From NCBI RefSeq assembly GCF_037975245.1, contig NC_092569.1:16228001-16292000 (forward strand): 64,000 bases of DNA. Reading direction: 5' to 3'. The translations under genes were made by a program, and so were the position numbers. Of this stretch, positions 12,275 through 24,957 are shown one piece after another. Below the pieces are notes generated by a model. The model was not told where the DNA came from. It worked only from the letters and a program-made list of their open reading frames with translations, and did not search any database. Within the stretch, counting starts at the first letter, position 1, and each line of letters begins with the position of its first letter. The DNA is from Apostichopus japonicus. Taxonomy: Eukaryota > Echinodermata > Holothuroidea > Aspidochirotida > Stichopodidae.

Positions 12275-12838
12275 CTGGTTTAGTTTCAAAACAAAAACAT
12301 GTCATATTTGGTTTGAAAATAAAGAACAATGTGAACGATTAACGTTAGAGGATACGATGTATTACACGGAGTGTAGTTAGTGTTTTAATAGTGCGTCTAA
12401 CGTTGAACAGATACGGTAGCCTGTGCGCCCTTTGAATTTTATAATGAAATACATTAGTATCATATAATTTTTGCCCATATTGCGAACAGTCATGTAGCTG
12501 TCGAAACATTTTGAGGTTTTGAATCTTTCTCGCTATAAGAGAAAACAATCATACTTAGGATTATTATATGTTCTCGGGAAGTTATGTTAAATGTTATTAG
12601 AAATTCATATTTAATATGGTAAATTTGACACTAAATAACGTTTTCCTTTGAATTAAATCAAACTGAAAGATATGAATAAATAATGCATGCCTTGTCGAAC
12701 GAATCAGCACCTGCAACACACATAATCTTTGTAAAGAATTTTTCCTTTACTGAACCAATGAAATATAAAATATCAACATACTGCAGCAAGAACGCTAAAT
12801 AGAAATTAATTAAGGGTAATATGATGTTATGTTCTTAC

Positions 12839-13011
12839 CGTCCAACCTCCTCCGTCAATTGAGTTATTACAGTAAACTTGAAAAGGTTCATTGGCTCCAT
12901 CCGGCTTAATTAGATAAACTCCGGATTCAGAGGGACTCCCTTCACATTGGTCGTAAACTTCTTTACAATCTCGAGGATATTCTGGTTCTTGGTAGAAAAA
13001 GTAGGAAGAGT
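12839..13011 (-). CDS. FREP-B exon 3 (fibrinogen domain start)
   Basis: 173 nt, phase 1 in and phase 0 out. It contains YPRDCKEVYDQCEG, the SGVYLIKPDG strand and VYCNNSIDGGGWT, the hallmark entry to a fibrinogen C-terminal domain. NNS is an N-glycosylation sequon. Confidence 0.9.
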
Positions 13012-14172
13012 CTGTAGAAATGAAAGAAAACGTTTTTTTAGTGAACTACCGAACTCGATGTCCCGTTTACCTGACTCTCGATTAAGGTAAAAATTACGGT
13101 TTGCAGAAGAAAATGTTTGTCAAAATAGTAAACATAAATCTTCTATACATTTCTCTGCTTGAAAGAACACCCTTGAAGTACACATTGTAAAATCGTAAAA
13201 AGAAACAACAGATATACAGAATAATCTTAAATGAAGTAACAGAAGCATACACAAATCCTGATCAGTTCTGGTTACTATTTCTGTTTAATTTAAAACGACA
13301 AATGTTGGCCTACTTTTCACCGCCGCGACAAACCTTAGATACAAATAATAATTGTTGGTACTTTTCAGCCAGTGATAAAAGCGTGTTGCTTTTCGATTAT
13401 TGGATTTTTGTTTTATTTTACCATATTACAAAATTCAAAGTACGCATTTCTGTGAAGAAAGAATTAACGGTGGCAGGTCTTAGTATATATATAATTACCA
13501 GATCAAGAAACTTAAGTATAAATGCATATTAATCAAAAACATGTGAAGACTACTAAAGCAGAAATCACCATTATTGTCAATTAAGAACATTAATATGACT
13601 GATTAATTACGTTTCTGTAATACTGATGATACTGATGATGATATTTGTTTTACAACCGGAATTGAATATTAAGTGAGATGAATACTATATATGTATTTAT
13701 TTACCGATGGGTATCTCTATAATAATACGTTACTAAAGGCATAAAGCCAAAATTGAAATGTAAATTAAGTTAAATTCATACCGAAATTTTAAATGCAGTT
13801 AACTAATTTTAAAAGATACCGATCGATTCTAGTAGCTTGTTACTTTAAGATAAATCGACAAAATGTTGGTCTCCACCGCGAGAAACTTTAAAAGGCTCTC
13901 AGTTTTTAACTACAAGTTGTTTCCAGCCAGCTTTAAAAGCGAGTTATTTTTCGTTTTACAGTATTTTTTTTGTAACCAAGTTAAATAATCCACAGTACGT
14001 CTTTATAAATCATATATCGATGGGTACCTCTCAATTGAAAAAATGAAAAAATAAAAGAAAATGACATTCATACTTGTAATGTCCTTCTTTAGAATATGTA
14101 TTTTGCTTTGTAAAGATTCATGTTAAAGTTTCTTGACAAAAGAAATTAATAAGAATGATAAATGTTTCTTAC

Positions 14173-14218
14173 CTCCAGTGCTTCTTTTGTTCCTCCCAGA
14201 ATTTTCCCGTTCAACATT
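14173..14218 (-). CDS. FREP-B exon 2 (RNKR mini-exon)
   Basis: 46 nt encoding NVERENSGRNKRSTG plus one base. The acceptor is TTTTAG and the donor GTAAGA. Confidence 0.82.
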
Positions 14219-15339
14219 CTAAAATGGAGATATAATAATTGAAATATATATTGAAGTCACTGAAAGTACATTCCGATAGCGGGAGGGACTCGTTTGTAAA
14301 AGGTACTTACCGCCGAAATCAATTCAGTTCCGAAGCATTTTTAAGTTGCTGCTAATCTTTGGTTAAAGTCCAATGAATTGAAATCAGGGATCGTTAACTA
14401 TGTCACAATAAGGTCATCTTAATCATTTCACTGATAGAGAGGCATTTACTTTGACCCCACTCGTATGACAAGGTTTTTGTAATATTCGTGTTAAGATCTT
14501 TCTCTTTTACTCAGATAGTAGCTTCTTTGTAGGAAACATTACGGAAAATCAAGAGACACTATTCCAACACTCTATTCCAACACAGTATAACTATTCAGTT
14601 TATAACGTATATAGAACTATCGTTAAGCCGTGACATATTTTAATGAAAACAAATTGGTTTCTATTCAATACTGTGTTGTTGTTGTGTATGCTTCTTGGCA
14701 TGGATGTTTGGAGACAACCTTTTTTAAATTATTTTTGAAACTAAGGATGGATGAAAATATTACGAATTGACTTCCATGTACGTACAAATACATTTTGAAT
14801 TATCCTAGTTAAATGAGTTGCTTTCGTATCTCTGAGCCATTTCTGCATTTTGTCATATGATCTCGTTTATTTATATCATTTTTTTGAGTATAAGTTGAAT
14901 GAATTACCCAGCTTCAACTTGAAACATAATTTACAATTATTAGAAAGTTTAGTGATTTATCTAAAATAGTAGTTAGAACGGTGGGTACTCTCGCCGTTTT
15001 TTCCTCAAGGTTCTGTTTGCGAAGTTAGTTGTACCATTTAGATCGTTTGATACATATGATGTATTTGTTAGTAATAATCTAGAATACTTATTAAAACTCC
15101 CTCATAAACTTATACCTAGACAACATTTTATCATCAAGTGTGATATTCGCCTTTCTATGTTGTTCCAAAATTGTAATGGATTCCTCACTGCCTTCTCCAT
15201 TTTTTTTAAATGTTTCCAAAGATAAATCTCATTTGACTATTTTATATAGAAATAATTCCTTAACATAAACTAACAGCGTTCCTCCAGCAGAATCTCTACT
15301 ATAAAACCTAATCTAATCTAATAAATCGGATAATACATA

Positions 15340-17500
15340 TTTTGTTGAAAATATTTAACAGACCTTTATTACTACATACGATGCAACAATGGTATTAAAC
15401 CTACTAAACCCAACTATGCTAATTTAATTAGTCCCAGTCATTAACCAAATTGTTCAGTTTTTTTGTTGTTGTAGTAATACTGCATACTTTTAACGTTTAT
15501 ATTCAACACTACATCAGATTAAGGCAATGAGTGATTCTTGTCACTTGCTTAATCTGTTATTAAAATATTTTGATATTCCATTGCTATTCGTCGATGTGAT
15601 GCCAAGGAAAACATGCTCTTAAAACACGCGAGAGAACAGTTTATTCCTAATTTCTATGTTAAAAATGAGTGTCTCGGTAAAATAAAGACCTTTCAGTAGT
15701 GCGTGTCCCGATAAGATATTTACAATTTTGTCAAATTTTGTTGTTTGGTTTATTTACAGAGTAAAACAAGCCGAAGCAACTTTATTCTCTCCTTGGTATG
15801 TTGGTCTGTGTTAATGGTAAGTTTATTAATTGAAATATATGACGAAATTAATATAAAGATATTGTTCAATATATAGATAATATATAGATTCACATCGAAT
15901 ATAGTCGATTCAGTATTTACAACAATTGTTTGTGATTTATGAGTATGATTTATGATTTTAAGGCATCATTCCACAATATATAATGTAAATATAAAGACGT
16001 TCTAAGTTTGATTGATTGCTCTGCGTTTCTGTACAGTACCCTACGTCTCATAATTCACCTTCGTTAAGATGAAATGTCAAATATGAATGTTTATACTATG
16101 TTCGTGCTATAATATTGAAAGACTATATTCGGCAGCAAAGTGTCAAGAGCGTTTACATTTGTTAAAATTAATAATCTATTGCCTTTTTAAGTAATTCACA
16201 GTAAGTTGTAGACTGACATTTAAGCATCAGGTTTCTTTCTACTATGATTTCTTTAATCGATTCCTTAATCAGGTTAGTTGCTACTTTGAAAGGTATAATT
16301 GAAAACACATTTGTCAAATTTATATATTTCTTGGCCCAAAAAAATTAGAATGCCCATCTAAGAATATCAGCAATTGAAGTTTAAGAACGGATTACTGGTA
16401 AAAGTAGCATTTATGATAGCATGTACGTAATATTCGCTACCAAACTTCGTCCAACAAAATATACAATACATGTCCAATGAATTGCGGAAGAATATTTATC
16501 TGAGAGAGATTTTAAAGGCCATTATTATTAACACGATACAACGGTGACAAAAAACATAGACTGATATATGATATTTTACTCAGTCTCCTATAAAAAAATG
16601 TTTGATATTCAATTGTAGTATTATTAGGACTTTGGCCAGATATGTTTTAAACTTGATGAAATTAAGTCAAGATGTTTTCTTTTCAAATTTTTAAACTGCT
16701 ACGAAAAGAAATTCTATCACGATTTCCTTGATGAGATGTCAAGGAAGGAATGCGCTCAAAACACAGGAGAGAAAAAAACTACAATGTCGATTGATATAAG
16801 CAATGAGTCTTGCGGTAGAATAAATACATTTCTATTATAGTGGGTATACTGAGTAGCTATTCACAAATGCCAAAGTCGTTGTTTATTTACACAATTAAAC
16901 AAGTCAAAGCAACTTTATTCTTTTGATGACTACTTTTGATCTGCTTTAGTCTTAAATGTAATTAACGGAATATAAATTTGACATTTGAAAATATTGGATC
17001 TTATTTTCTTGATATATAGATGATAATCGTTTGAATCTTTCCTGCAAATTAAGTATTTATCATTTATGAGTATTTTTGTATGTAAGACATCATTTAATCA
17101 TTTAATCTAACTTAACTAATCCGTTAATAAGAAACTGTCAAGTTTCATCGATTGCTTCAAATAGTTCCTATTATTGTTTCAATGCGTTAACTTATTGGTA
17201 TTACACTGTATTGGTATTACACTGTACCATGTATCTAGCAAGTCACCTTCCTTTATTTATTTAAAAAAATATATATCTGAATTGCCAAAAATGGATGTTC
17301 GAACTATATTTTTACTATAGGATTGATGAACTACCTTGGAAGCAAGTTAAAGATGGCTAAAAGAAACAATTTCAATTAATTTTTTGTTAAGGAATTCACA
17401 GTTATATCCTTACATATGATAATTATTTTCATGTTTTTGTTATCGATGGTTGTTATAGTTTATTTGCTATGTTGGACGATATAATTAAATACCCGTTTGA
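15340..17500. repeat. Two diverged roughly 1-kb modules in FREP-B intron 1
   Basis: The first half (to about 16480) and second half of this stretch share landmarks in the same order: a GATGTGATGCCAAGGAAAACATG or GATGAGATGTCAAGGAAGGA block, a GTAAAATAAA or GTAGAATAAA signal, a GATATTTACA or TATTCACA block, an AACAAGCC/AACAAGTC plus CAACTTTATTCT block, and a TTTATGAGTAT block. It is an old tandem duplication that predates the gene array. Confidence 0.5.
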
Positions 17501-17900
17501 AACGTAATCGTTTCCACGATTTATCAGCCAGTCATTGCCAATTTCAAATTGATTACTGTATTCGTTGTTTTAAGAAAATAATTAATATATAGACCCCTTT
17601 TCAAACCTATCCATGTTAATGATATGGTGTAATTAAGCTTATTATATTTTATTGTGTACATGAGGTAGTTCACAATGAGCATTCTATATTTTATTGTTAA
17701 TAAGTAGATTAAGTACAATAATATCAATATGTTAAAAACAGACAAATACACCAATGGAACACCGACAATAATCTCAAACAGCATGGTAAAGAGAAACTTT
17801 AAATCATATTTAGTTTAAAAAATACTGAGTTAGAAAATCATTGATCACAATTAAATGTTCAACTTCAACTTGAATTTGATAAAACTTAAAAGAAACTTAC

Positions 17901-17969
17901 GGTTTCTGCCTGAAAAGCTGGAAGTTGAAAGAAGAGTCCCAAAACACAAAATGTTAGGATGAACTGCAT
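17901..17969 (-). CDS. FREP-B exon 1 (signal peptide)
   Basis: 69 nt from ATG at 17967-17969 to the donor GTAAGT. It encodes a signal peptide differing from FREP-A by one residue (GLFFQLP instead of GLFSQLP). Confidence 0.88.
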
Positions 17970-18090
17970 CTTGACGATTTTTTCTGGTCTTAACGATCAC
18001 AAATCTCAAGAAGGAATGAAGTAAACTTTCTGGCAGCGAACCAGTTCAACCACTCTCTGAGCTTACCCTGCGTACTATGACGTGGTTGTT

Positions 18091-18100
18091 GACACGTGTC
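18091..18100. promoter_or_regulatory. Upstream palindrome GACACGTGTC (FREP-B)
   Basis: Same perfect 10-bp palindrome and adjacent TGACGTGG as upstream of FREP-A, 122 bp from the start codon. Confidence 0.5.
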
Positions 18101-18680
18101 ACCGAAGAGATGATTAACCATTCACATTTATACTATTTGTTATAACCTGGATGATCACGTAAATAATAACACAAGCTAACAGTTTTTCTATTGTCCTTTA
18201 AATAGTAAAAATTATGATTATTACTATTAGTCCATTTTTATAGTTATAATTGTATAGACGTAATGCGATGTTGCTTAAATTGTCACATCAGTTATATGCA
18301 ATCTCAAACCAATCTCAAACCAATTCAGAATATCTCTTTCGATAACACAAGTTATACCGCATTTATATTACATTTAGCTTTTTAACCTTTCACCTATAAG
18401 TACCTCCGTTAGTTTGAATCCTAACGTACTACTTTCAATTAACTGAATATCGACTCCTGTAGCTTACTATCAACAGTTAAATGATGTTAAGGAAACTGAT
18501 GTAACAGCCCCTTAAGCAGTGCCAAAAATTCAAATATATATCTACAATCAAGAGGATACCATTTAACAGTATCAAACCTCCATATCTAGGGAAACACGAG
18601 TTATTTTTATATGAAATCCCACCCACGATCTCTGCAAGTTGCCATGTGTTTGTGAAATTACCCAGGATGCAACGTTTGCA

Positions 18681-18688
18681 TGACGTCA
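18681..18688. promoter_or_regulatory. Distal CRE-like TGACGTCA (FREP-B)
   Basis: Same octamer as in the other units, about 712 bp upstream of the start codon. Confidence 0.35.
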
Positions 18689-20514
18689 CAGATCTCACCT
18701 CGGCAGAGTTAGACTTGCCGCTATGCAGATACTCTTGTAGTACCGCTGCACACAAAACAACGCTCGCGCACGGTATATGCTGAAAACAGGAAGTTATTAT
18801 TTCCATAACAACTCCCTTCTGAAACTGGTAAACTATCACGGATTTTCAAGTTAATGCAATGGTTGAATTGGACCTTATTATCCAGAAATCTAAAGAATAA
18901 TAACTTAAGTCACCATGTAGCCATCTTGCGTTCGATTTTGTGTAATGTATGCAGACGAGATGTAGCCTAGGCCTAAATAGTGTATCGTCCAATATCCACA
19001 ATCGTAGTTCAGGTAACAAGTATAGTTACTATATAACTTAGTCATATAGTAACACTATTCGACATACTGTGACTGCAATCATCACTTCGTCGATGAAAAG
19101 TATCGTTCATTCGAGCAATTCAATATGACTGTTGCCCACATTATCCCATATGACTATGGCGTAGAGCTGACTCCATCACCCCGACATAAGATGCGACACA
19201 AAAATAGTAATTCCAGAAGAAATTGATTGAGCCGTAGTTTTAAAATTCGAAAGAAAACAATGACAATCACTGTGCGTCTTTGTTGACAGTCATCTTGCAA
19301 AATACCAATTTACGCAAATTTATTTATAAACGACATTTAGCGTACGTATGCATCTATCCTTCAAAATTGGTTAAATCTTTTACATTTACTTGAATTTTGA
19401 AGGTGATTTACACTTTTTAATTAATATCCTAAAGTCTTACAAGTTGTGTAAAATTAACTATGTTAATATTTTATAAGTTGGCACGCATTTTCAGGAACTC
19501 TCTCAGGTGCATGTATGACGTCGTAAACAGCTGATTATCTGCTTCCCTCTCCTCCAATATGGAGGATAAGGGCGGATAAGGGGATAATGGCCGGGTATTT
19601 GATTTTTTTCATTCAATGAAGTCCTAAAAGACTAACATGATAAATGTCATTATTGTTGGCGTAAATATGTATACTAAAAGTATGTGAAGAGTCAATCAGG
19701 CAGTATTGCTCCGCATTAAGGTTAGTTTATACAAGGAGAAGGATTTGTGATTTTATAGTGTCTTTGTAAAGTTACCCTTACTACCAACATGTTACAAAGG
19801 CAATGGAAAGGAGTTCTTTCAATGAATTGAATTAATTACGTAGAACGACATCAATCATATCATACAATGTACAGTATGTGTACAGTAAACCCCTGAACAT
19901 CGATGAGAATATGGCAGTAGAGATAGAATTATCTTCCAGTTGGTCTTACTAAACAGTTTCCTTGAATTTAATCTTTTTATGTGCGTAATCGTGATATCGA
20001 CTTGTGTCGGCTATTCTCCTTTATGACTGCTGAGAATGATGAAAACTTTTTATCAATTGTTGCCTGTCTCAAATTCACGTGGTCTGAGCATTCAGTGGTT
20101 GTAGAAAGATATGTGTAGTGCTGCGTAAAAAGAGAAGCAATGTAATAGCAAATATAGTTTGTCGCCAGCTTTGTAGGCGTATGACATCGGCATGAAAATT
20201 CTGCTTTTAGACATAATTCTTCAAGATAGCTGGTTGAGGTCGCTGTATAACTTACTCCTAGTCGATACTCATAAACAACAACTTTATGATAAGGGCTTCG
20301 ATAAGACAAGTATGTATACAATCAAACAATATGTGCGTGAACCTTACGGCATATTAACTTTACAATAGGATATTGATGTTTGCATGTGATCTATGAAAAG
20401 ACTTAATTCAACCTCAGATAAGCACCTCCATTGACGGCAAATCATTGGTAAAGACATTAAAGTCCCTTCTACATTCGATTTCGATGGTATACATATTCTT
20501 TTTTATTCTTGGTT

Positions 20515-20558
20515 GGGGGAAGGAGGATAGGAGGGGGATGGACGGGGGGGGGAGGGGA
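20515..20558 (+). repeat. G-rich tract (B-C spacer)
   Basis: Several G-runs of three to nine with short spacers; homologous to the tracts at 7396 and 50660, with a longer G content here. Confidence 0.5.
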
Positions 20559-21083
20559 ATAGACGAATGTATAATGTAGTCAATGGGAACATTCGCTAGA
20601 TCTCTTCGGATCGGCCAACATTTTACCAAAAAGGCCCATCGTCATGATTTGTGCTTATTTACTATTCAATAGTACCAAAAAAGTTGTCGAGTTAGGGATC
20701 GGTTCCTTTTGTTTATAATGGACTGCATTACGGGCTTCTAATATGCTATTCGATTTTTGACAATTTTTGATATGAAAATCGCAGTATCTAACTAACCGCA
20801 TTCACTTTCAAATACAGATAAAATAGTGGGAAATTTGGTAGCATTCATATTGTCTTGTTAAAGGTTCCACTTTTGCGCATTTTTGCCTACGAAAAACAAG
20901 TGCTCTGTGTAAACACAAATGCTTAAAACAGTTAGTGTAACTGGAATGTTCGAAAATATGTTTCAAAAGAGCTCTTAGTCCATAGTTACTCCAGAAATAG
21001 TTTATAATATTAATGTTCAACTCACGGTACTGTTATGATCTGCAGTCAGTCAATGCAAGTCAGTGCAAGTTTCGAAGAACTAG

Positions 21084-21091
21084 ATAGGATC
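21084..21091. repeat. Target-site duplication, left (ATAGGATC)
   Basis: The 8-bp ATAGGATC is repeated exactly at 24989-24996 on the other side of the P element. The empty site GATAGGATCGATATAATAG is preserved in the D-E spacer near 51200. Confidence 0.92.
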
Positions 21092-21122
21092 CAGAGCCGT
21101 ATATAGAGAGAGTTTGGCCAAC
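21092..21122 (+). repeat. P-element terminal inverted repeat, left
   Basis: 31 bp beginning CAGAGCCGTATATAGAGAGA and ending TTTGGCCAAC; an exact inverted match to the right end, with the next base inward differing. Confidence 0.95.
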
Positions 21123-22384
21123 TGGCGATTTGTGACGTCACACGCAAACCATGGGCATCAAAATAGGTCCAGTTGTCGTTACCAGTTGCGCGAAACACGA
21201 AAAACACCACACACAAACACAATAGCATAGCAGCTGAACCCATTACGAATAAACGAAGCGACTCAGATTTTGGCAGGCATACGGGGAGCGAAATGCTTAA
21301 CAGGTAAGTAATTAGAGTAATCGTAAGGTAATGACATTTATGTTTATCTTCACACCGCAAATTAATATAAAACTAGCTGAAAACCTGTCATTACACTTGT
21401 TGATTTAACACCTCATAGTCATAGTACAAACGAAAAGCACACATCACACAGTCCCGGCTAGGCTACATCACAGACGCACGACTATGCTTTAGGCCTACAG
21501 TAATAGATCCTTCAATTGAATAGTGTAGGCATTTACTTAAAATGGCAATTAATGTGAGTGGGAATTAGTGTGAATGGGTTTAAGAATGCTTTGGATGAGT
21601 ACATTATGCAATATAATCGGGTATGCCTTTTGGGTCTTCGGTTTTATTTCTCTCATATTCAGTAGGGTTCTTGATGGGGACTTGAGTGTCCCTTCTGATC
21701 CTTTCTTCTACTTAACTAAACTATATACTTGAGTGTAAGAGTGAGCAATAGTTGAGAGTCTGTGGGAAAACCTAAGACTGATATTGTGGTGTTAATTTCT
21801 CAGGAATGTAGTACTAGGCTATGGTAGGTGTAATAGATTAAATGGGTCTGTCGAGAAAAATACCCCGCAACAACTGGATACTGGTGAATGTTGTAGCTTA
21901 TGTATTTTCCAAAAACATATACCATACGCTCATGTCCTTAATAAGGTTACATGGATCAGACTGACATATTATGCCTACTTGTCAGTTCTGTCAACTAAGC
22001 ACAAGGCTGATGAAATCATTCAGTTTGTTATTATGCAGACAGCAATGGCCATAATTATAATTATTAAATTGTTACTTATTCTTCATACTGCCATTACTGG
22101 CCTAACCTGAACAGTGATGTATTAAAATGCAAGAAGTCTTTAAGCTTTTCATTTAAGAACCGTTTCAGCCTGTCCTCTTTCAAACATATGATTGGCAGGT
22201 TTCCACGTTACATAGCTTATCAAAAAGTAGCTGTTCTGTAAAGCAAGAAAATCACACATATGCATGCACACAAACACACCCATATAACAGTTTCTGAATA
22301 TCTTTTCAGCTGCCCAAAGGTACTGGATCGCAAGCTCTGTTGGGAATTAAACAACCCTCATTGTAGTCTTTTATTATGGTCGGC

Positions 22385-22807
22385 TTATCTGGAACCAGCA
22401 ATGATGGTGATGTGGATTTGACAGTACCTAGACAAAGTTTGTCTGACAAGCACTTTAAAAGCTGCTTTGTGTTGAAATGGGTTCACTTTGCTCAAGGCCA
22501 TGACAGGATGACGACTCGACATCAGGTTGAACCATCTGTTGCAGAGCTCTATAAACCAGGCAGTTGTTAAAACATCCATTGGGTGACCCTCACAGTCTAC
22601 CAGGCACCGCATCACAGAAGCAAAATGAAGTGTGTGTGATACCTTCATCTTACGAGAGCGGGATGGTGTACGTGTGGCCTCTGTCAATTTGGGAGATAGC
22701 TTCAAGTCTTTGTTTTCTTGAAAGCTGAGAAGATCTTTCAGTGGTTTCACACTGACCTCTGTACTTGACGATTCATGTGTATTTGCCAGCTGAGAAGGAA
22801 GCCAGAT
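22385..22807 (-). pseudogene. P-element (THAP9-like) transposase fragment
   Basis: A 140-codon open stretch between two stops on the minus strand, within the P element. The segment around residues 25-120 resembles the part of P transposases following the catalytic core: LSFQENKDLKLSPKLTEAT, then a basic KMKVSHTLHFASVM block (family pattern K-M-K/R-V, then an S-V-A-like region), then FIELCNRWFNLMSSRHPVMA (family pattern of a phenylalanine-rich F-D-x-L-N-S-R segment). I see neither a start codon in good context nor an N-terminal THAP zinc finger, and adjacent frames upstream are interrupted, so this is a remnant. Family assignment is from motif recall, strongly supported by the element's ends and target duplication. 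Confidence 0.65.
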
Positions 22808-23221
22808 TTAAGTGCATTAACCAATGCTGACTTTTTTTTGGACATTTGGTACATCTGCAAGGAGGTGCAGGAAGTGGTTGGAGTTGCATGGATGTGGAAT
22901 CTTGTTGATAGTCTGTCAGTCTTATCCACAGATTATCCCAAAGCTTCTCCACATTGCCACATTCAGAACTTATTACATTGAAAACTTGAAAATTGCAGGA
23001 ATCTAACCAAGCACCCATCAAGGGAGTTTGTTTGTATAATTATTGAAAGCTGTGACATTCTGATGTGACAGATTAATGTGAAATATAGGGCAGTAGATTA
23101 CCTTGTAAATGAACCTTGTTATTTGTTTGATTGTATCTAATGTTTGCAAATTTATAGTTGCATGCTACCAATTGAAACATAATTCTTTCTCTATAAATGG
23201 GATATAAATACTTCTCCTTAA

Positions 23222-23579
23222 AGGGTGTGAAGACTCCCGCACAAAGAAACGTCCAATGCCGGTAATCTGACCTAGTTTCGAATGAGGTGTAACAGAAGTG
23301 TTAGACACCACCATTGATCCCAGAAAATACACACACAGCTTGCTACCGTCGGTAAATAGACATTAGTGTACAGTCAATACATACATCATGGTCAATACCC
23401 ACAACACAGTGCACATAGCAGCGTGGACATCTCAGGTCTAGATAAAAGATAACAATTAATAAGGTATCAGGTTTCATTACTGTCTGCATTTTGTAGCGAC
23501 AAGAAGAAAACTTCACTTGCAACGGAAAGTAAACTTTTTCAGAGCGCGGCACGCGGTTTGGGGCGAGTCTTCAATGCCT
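23222..23579. mobile_element. MITE copy 1, TTAA target, nested in P element
   Basis: A 358-bp element flanked by TTAA (23218-23221 and 23580-23583). Its ends are inverted repeats: AGGGTGTGAAGACTC on the left, and the complement of GCGAGTCTTCAATGCCT on the right. It is the same element as at 53541-53904. No coding capacity is visible. TTAA duplication is typical of piggyBac-type transposition, so it is probably a non-autonomous piggyBac-like MITE; the superfamily is inference. Confidence 0.8.
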
Positions 23580-24957
23580 TTAAATATACTGCGTCGGTTG
23601 TTGTCACTTGATCATTTGCTTGTGTGTGAGCAAAACAGCCTAAATAATATGTAAAAAATAATACAAACATTCAAATTGCCAGATATTTACTTGCTCAAAA
23701 TTATTATCCAATCATGATTTGATGCTATCCTTGAGTCCATTATTCAGATGATGAGGCAGATTCCTTTCAACTCTCCATGATGAAGGTAAAACCTTATATC
23801 TTAACCAACTGCCACTGAGTGTCCATTTGAAAGTTTCAAACACACAAGTGCATTGATTAAAACAAAGACTTTATTGCTGTGGTTGCAGGAACTGGATTTC
23901 AGTCTAATAGTCACTCACTAGGTTCGTCTTTAACACAGTCTGCTAACTTGGCATAACTTATGCTAGGCTACCAGTACCATAATTAGCCTTGGCCTAGTGA
24001 TCTTTGAAATGTAGCCTAGGCCCATGCTACTTTTGTAAATGATAGTTGACTGCATTCAAATTAAACCAAGGCCTAGGCTATACTTTTGAGGAAGAAAAAA
24101 TTAGGCTGAATTCATGTTAGCCTAAATAGGCTAGGCCAATGCTGACGAACATTTCAAACCAAGACCATTTAACCAATATTAACAAAGTAGCCAATGAATA
24201 TAGACCTAGCCTTACTAGTTTAGGCCTAGGCTACTTTGTTTTCCTTAGGCCTAGTTTAATTGGGCCTTATACTGTGCCATATTATGTAATGTCCTATAAC
24301 AGTTGTAGTAATAGCAAGAATGGTCCAGGCCTAACTAAGCCCAGACCTAACTTATGCTTCGGGCTTAACTTAGGATTAGGGCTTTACGTTAATCCTGGCC
24401 CACCCTTTCACATTAAACTAAAAGTTATACATTTTAGGCTAGGCATAACCCAGGCATACAATAACTAGGAATTAGGATAGCTATATGTGCGACTGAAACT
24501 GTCGTGCATATGATTAGGAGAGCTGGCATAATAAAATAGAATTTGTGGATCGTAAAACGAGAGAGAATAGCCATAATGTAATTACAAATTTAAAAACCAG
24601 TCGGAACGTAAAATTCTCGCATTGCTTGTACATTACTCGTATTACAGTACTACTACTAGGGCTACGGCGGCCTAGGCTACACAGATTTTTTTCATTAGAT
24701 CTCCATCTTGTTCTTTCTACTTCCCAAAATTTTTCTTCTTTCATGGTCAGTCGGAAAAGCAAACAACAAAATCCATGTCCTGACCGATTGCAGCATCCCC
24801 AGCACCATTTCTTTCATAATTTCGTACTTTTTCGTGTACACAAACGAACGTCTATACACTGTGAGTATGCCTGTCGCCTGCTATAATTTTCAAGTGGACC
24901 TATTTTACCACCCTGTGTGGGCGTTGTCCCTCTCGACCAATCCAAATCGGTTACATG

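Larger units (their letters stand above)
10238..17969 (-). pseudogene. FREP-B, fibrinogen-domain gene with frameshift in exon 4
   Basis: Same five-exon structure as its siblings: exon 1 17901-17969, exon 2 14173-14218, exon 3 12839-13011, exon 4 12005-12274, exon 5 10238-10485. All splice sites are canonical. Exon 4 is 270 nt instead of 271: one base is missing near 12152-12153, where siblings read LLTNQKDY. The frame shifts and a TGA follows at 12134-12136, so the predicted product stops in mid-domain. The original frame resumes cleanly ([20 protein letters not shown]) through exon 5, which keeps the DND calcium-site motif and GAWW. No other lesion is visible, so this is either a young pseudogene or a single-base sequence error. 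An intact version would be 268 aa. Confidence 0.8.
17970..21083. other. B-C spacer, part upstream of the P element
   Basis: Homologous to the A-B and D-E spacers. It contains the FREP-B upstream palindrome, the distal CRE-like block, a GATAAGGGCGG patch near 19565 and a G-rich tract at 20515-20558. ORFs of 70-120 codons here are interrupted in the paralogous spacers and are not supported as genes. Confidence 0.65.

Noticed and set aside
18477-18839. Minus-strand ORF of 120 codons upstream of FREP-B
   Set aside because: The homologous stretches upstream of A, C, D and E have stops and indels in this frame; no recognisable motif.
21046-21360. Minus-strand ORF of 104 codons with a hydrophobic segment across the left end of the P element
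   Set aside because: It runs through the terminal inverted repeat into spacer sequence, so it exists only because of the insertion. No family resemblance.
22376-22570. Plus-strand ORF of 64 codons in the P element
   Set aside because: It is antisense to the transposase-like frame and has no protein features.
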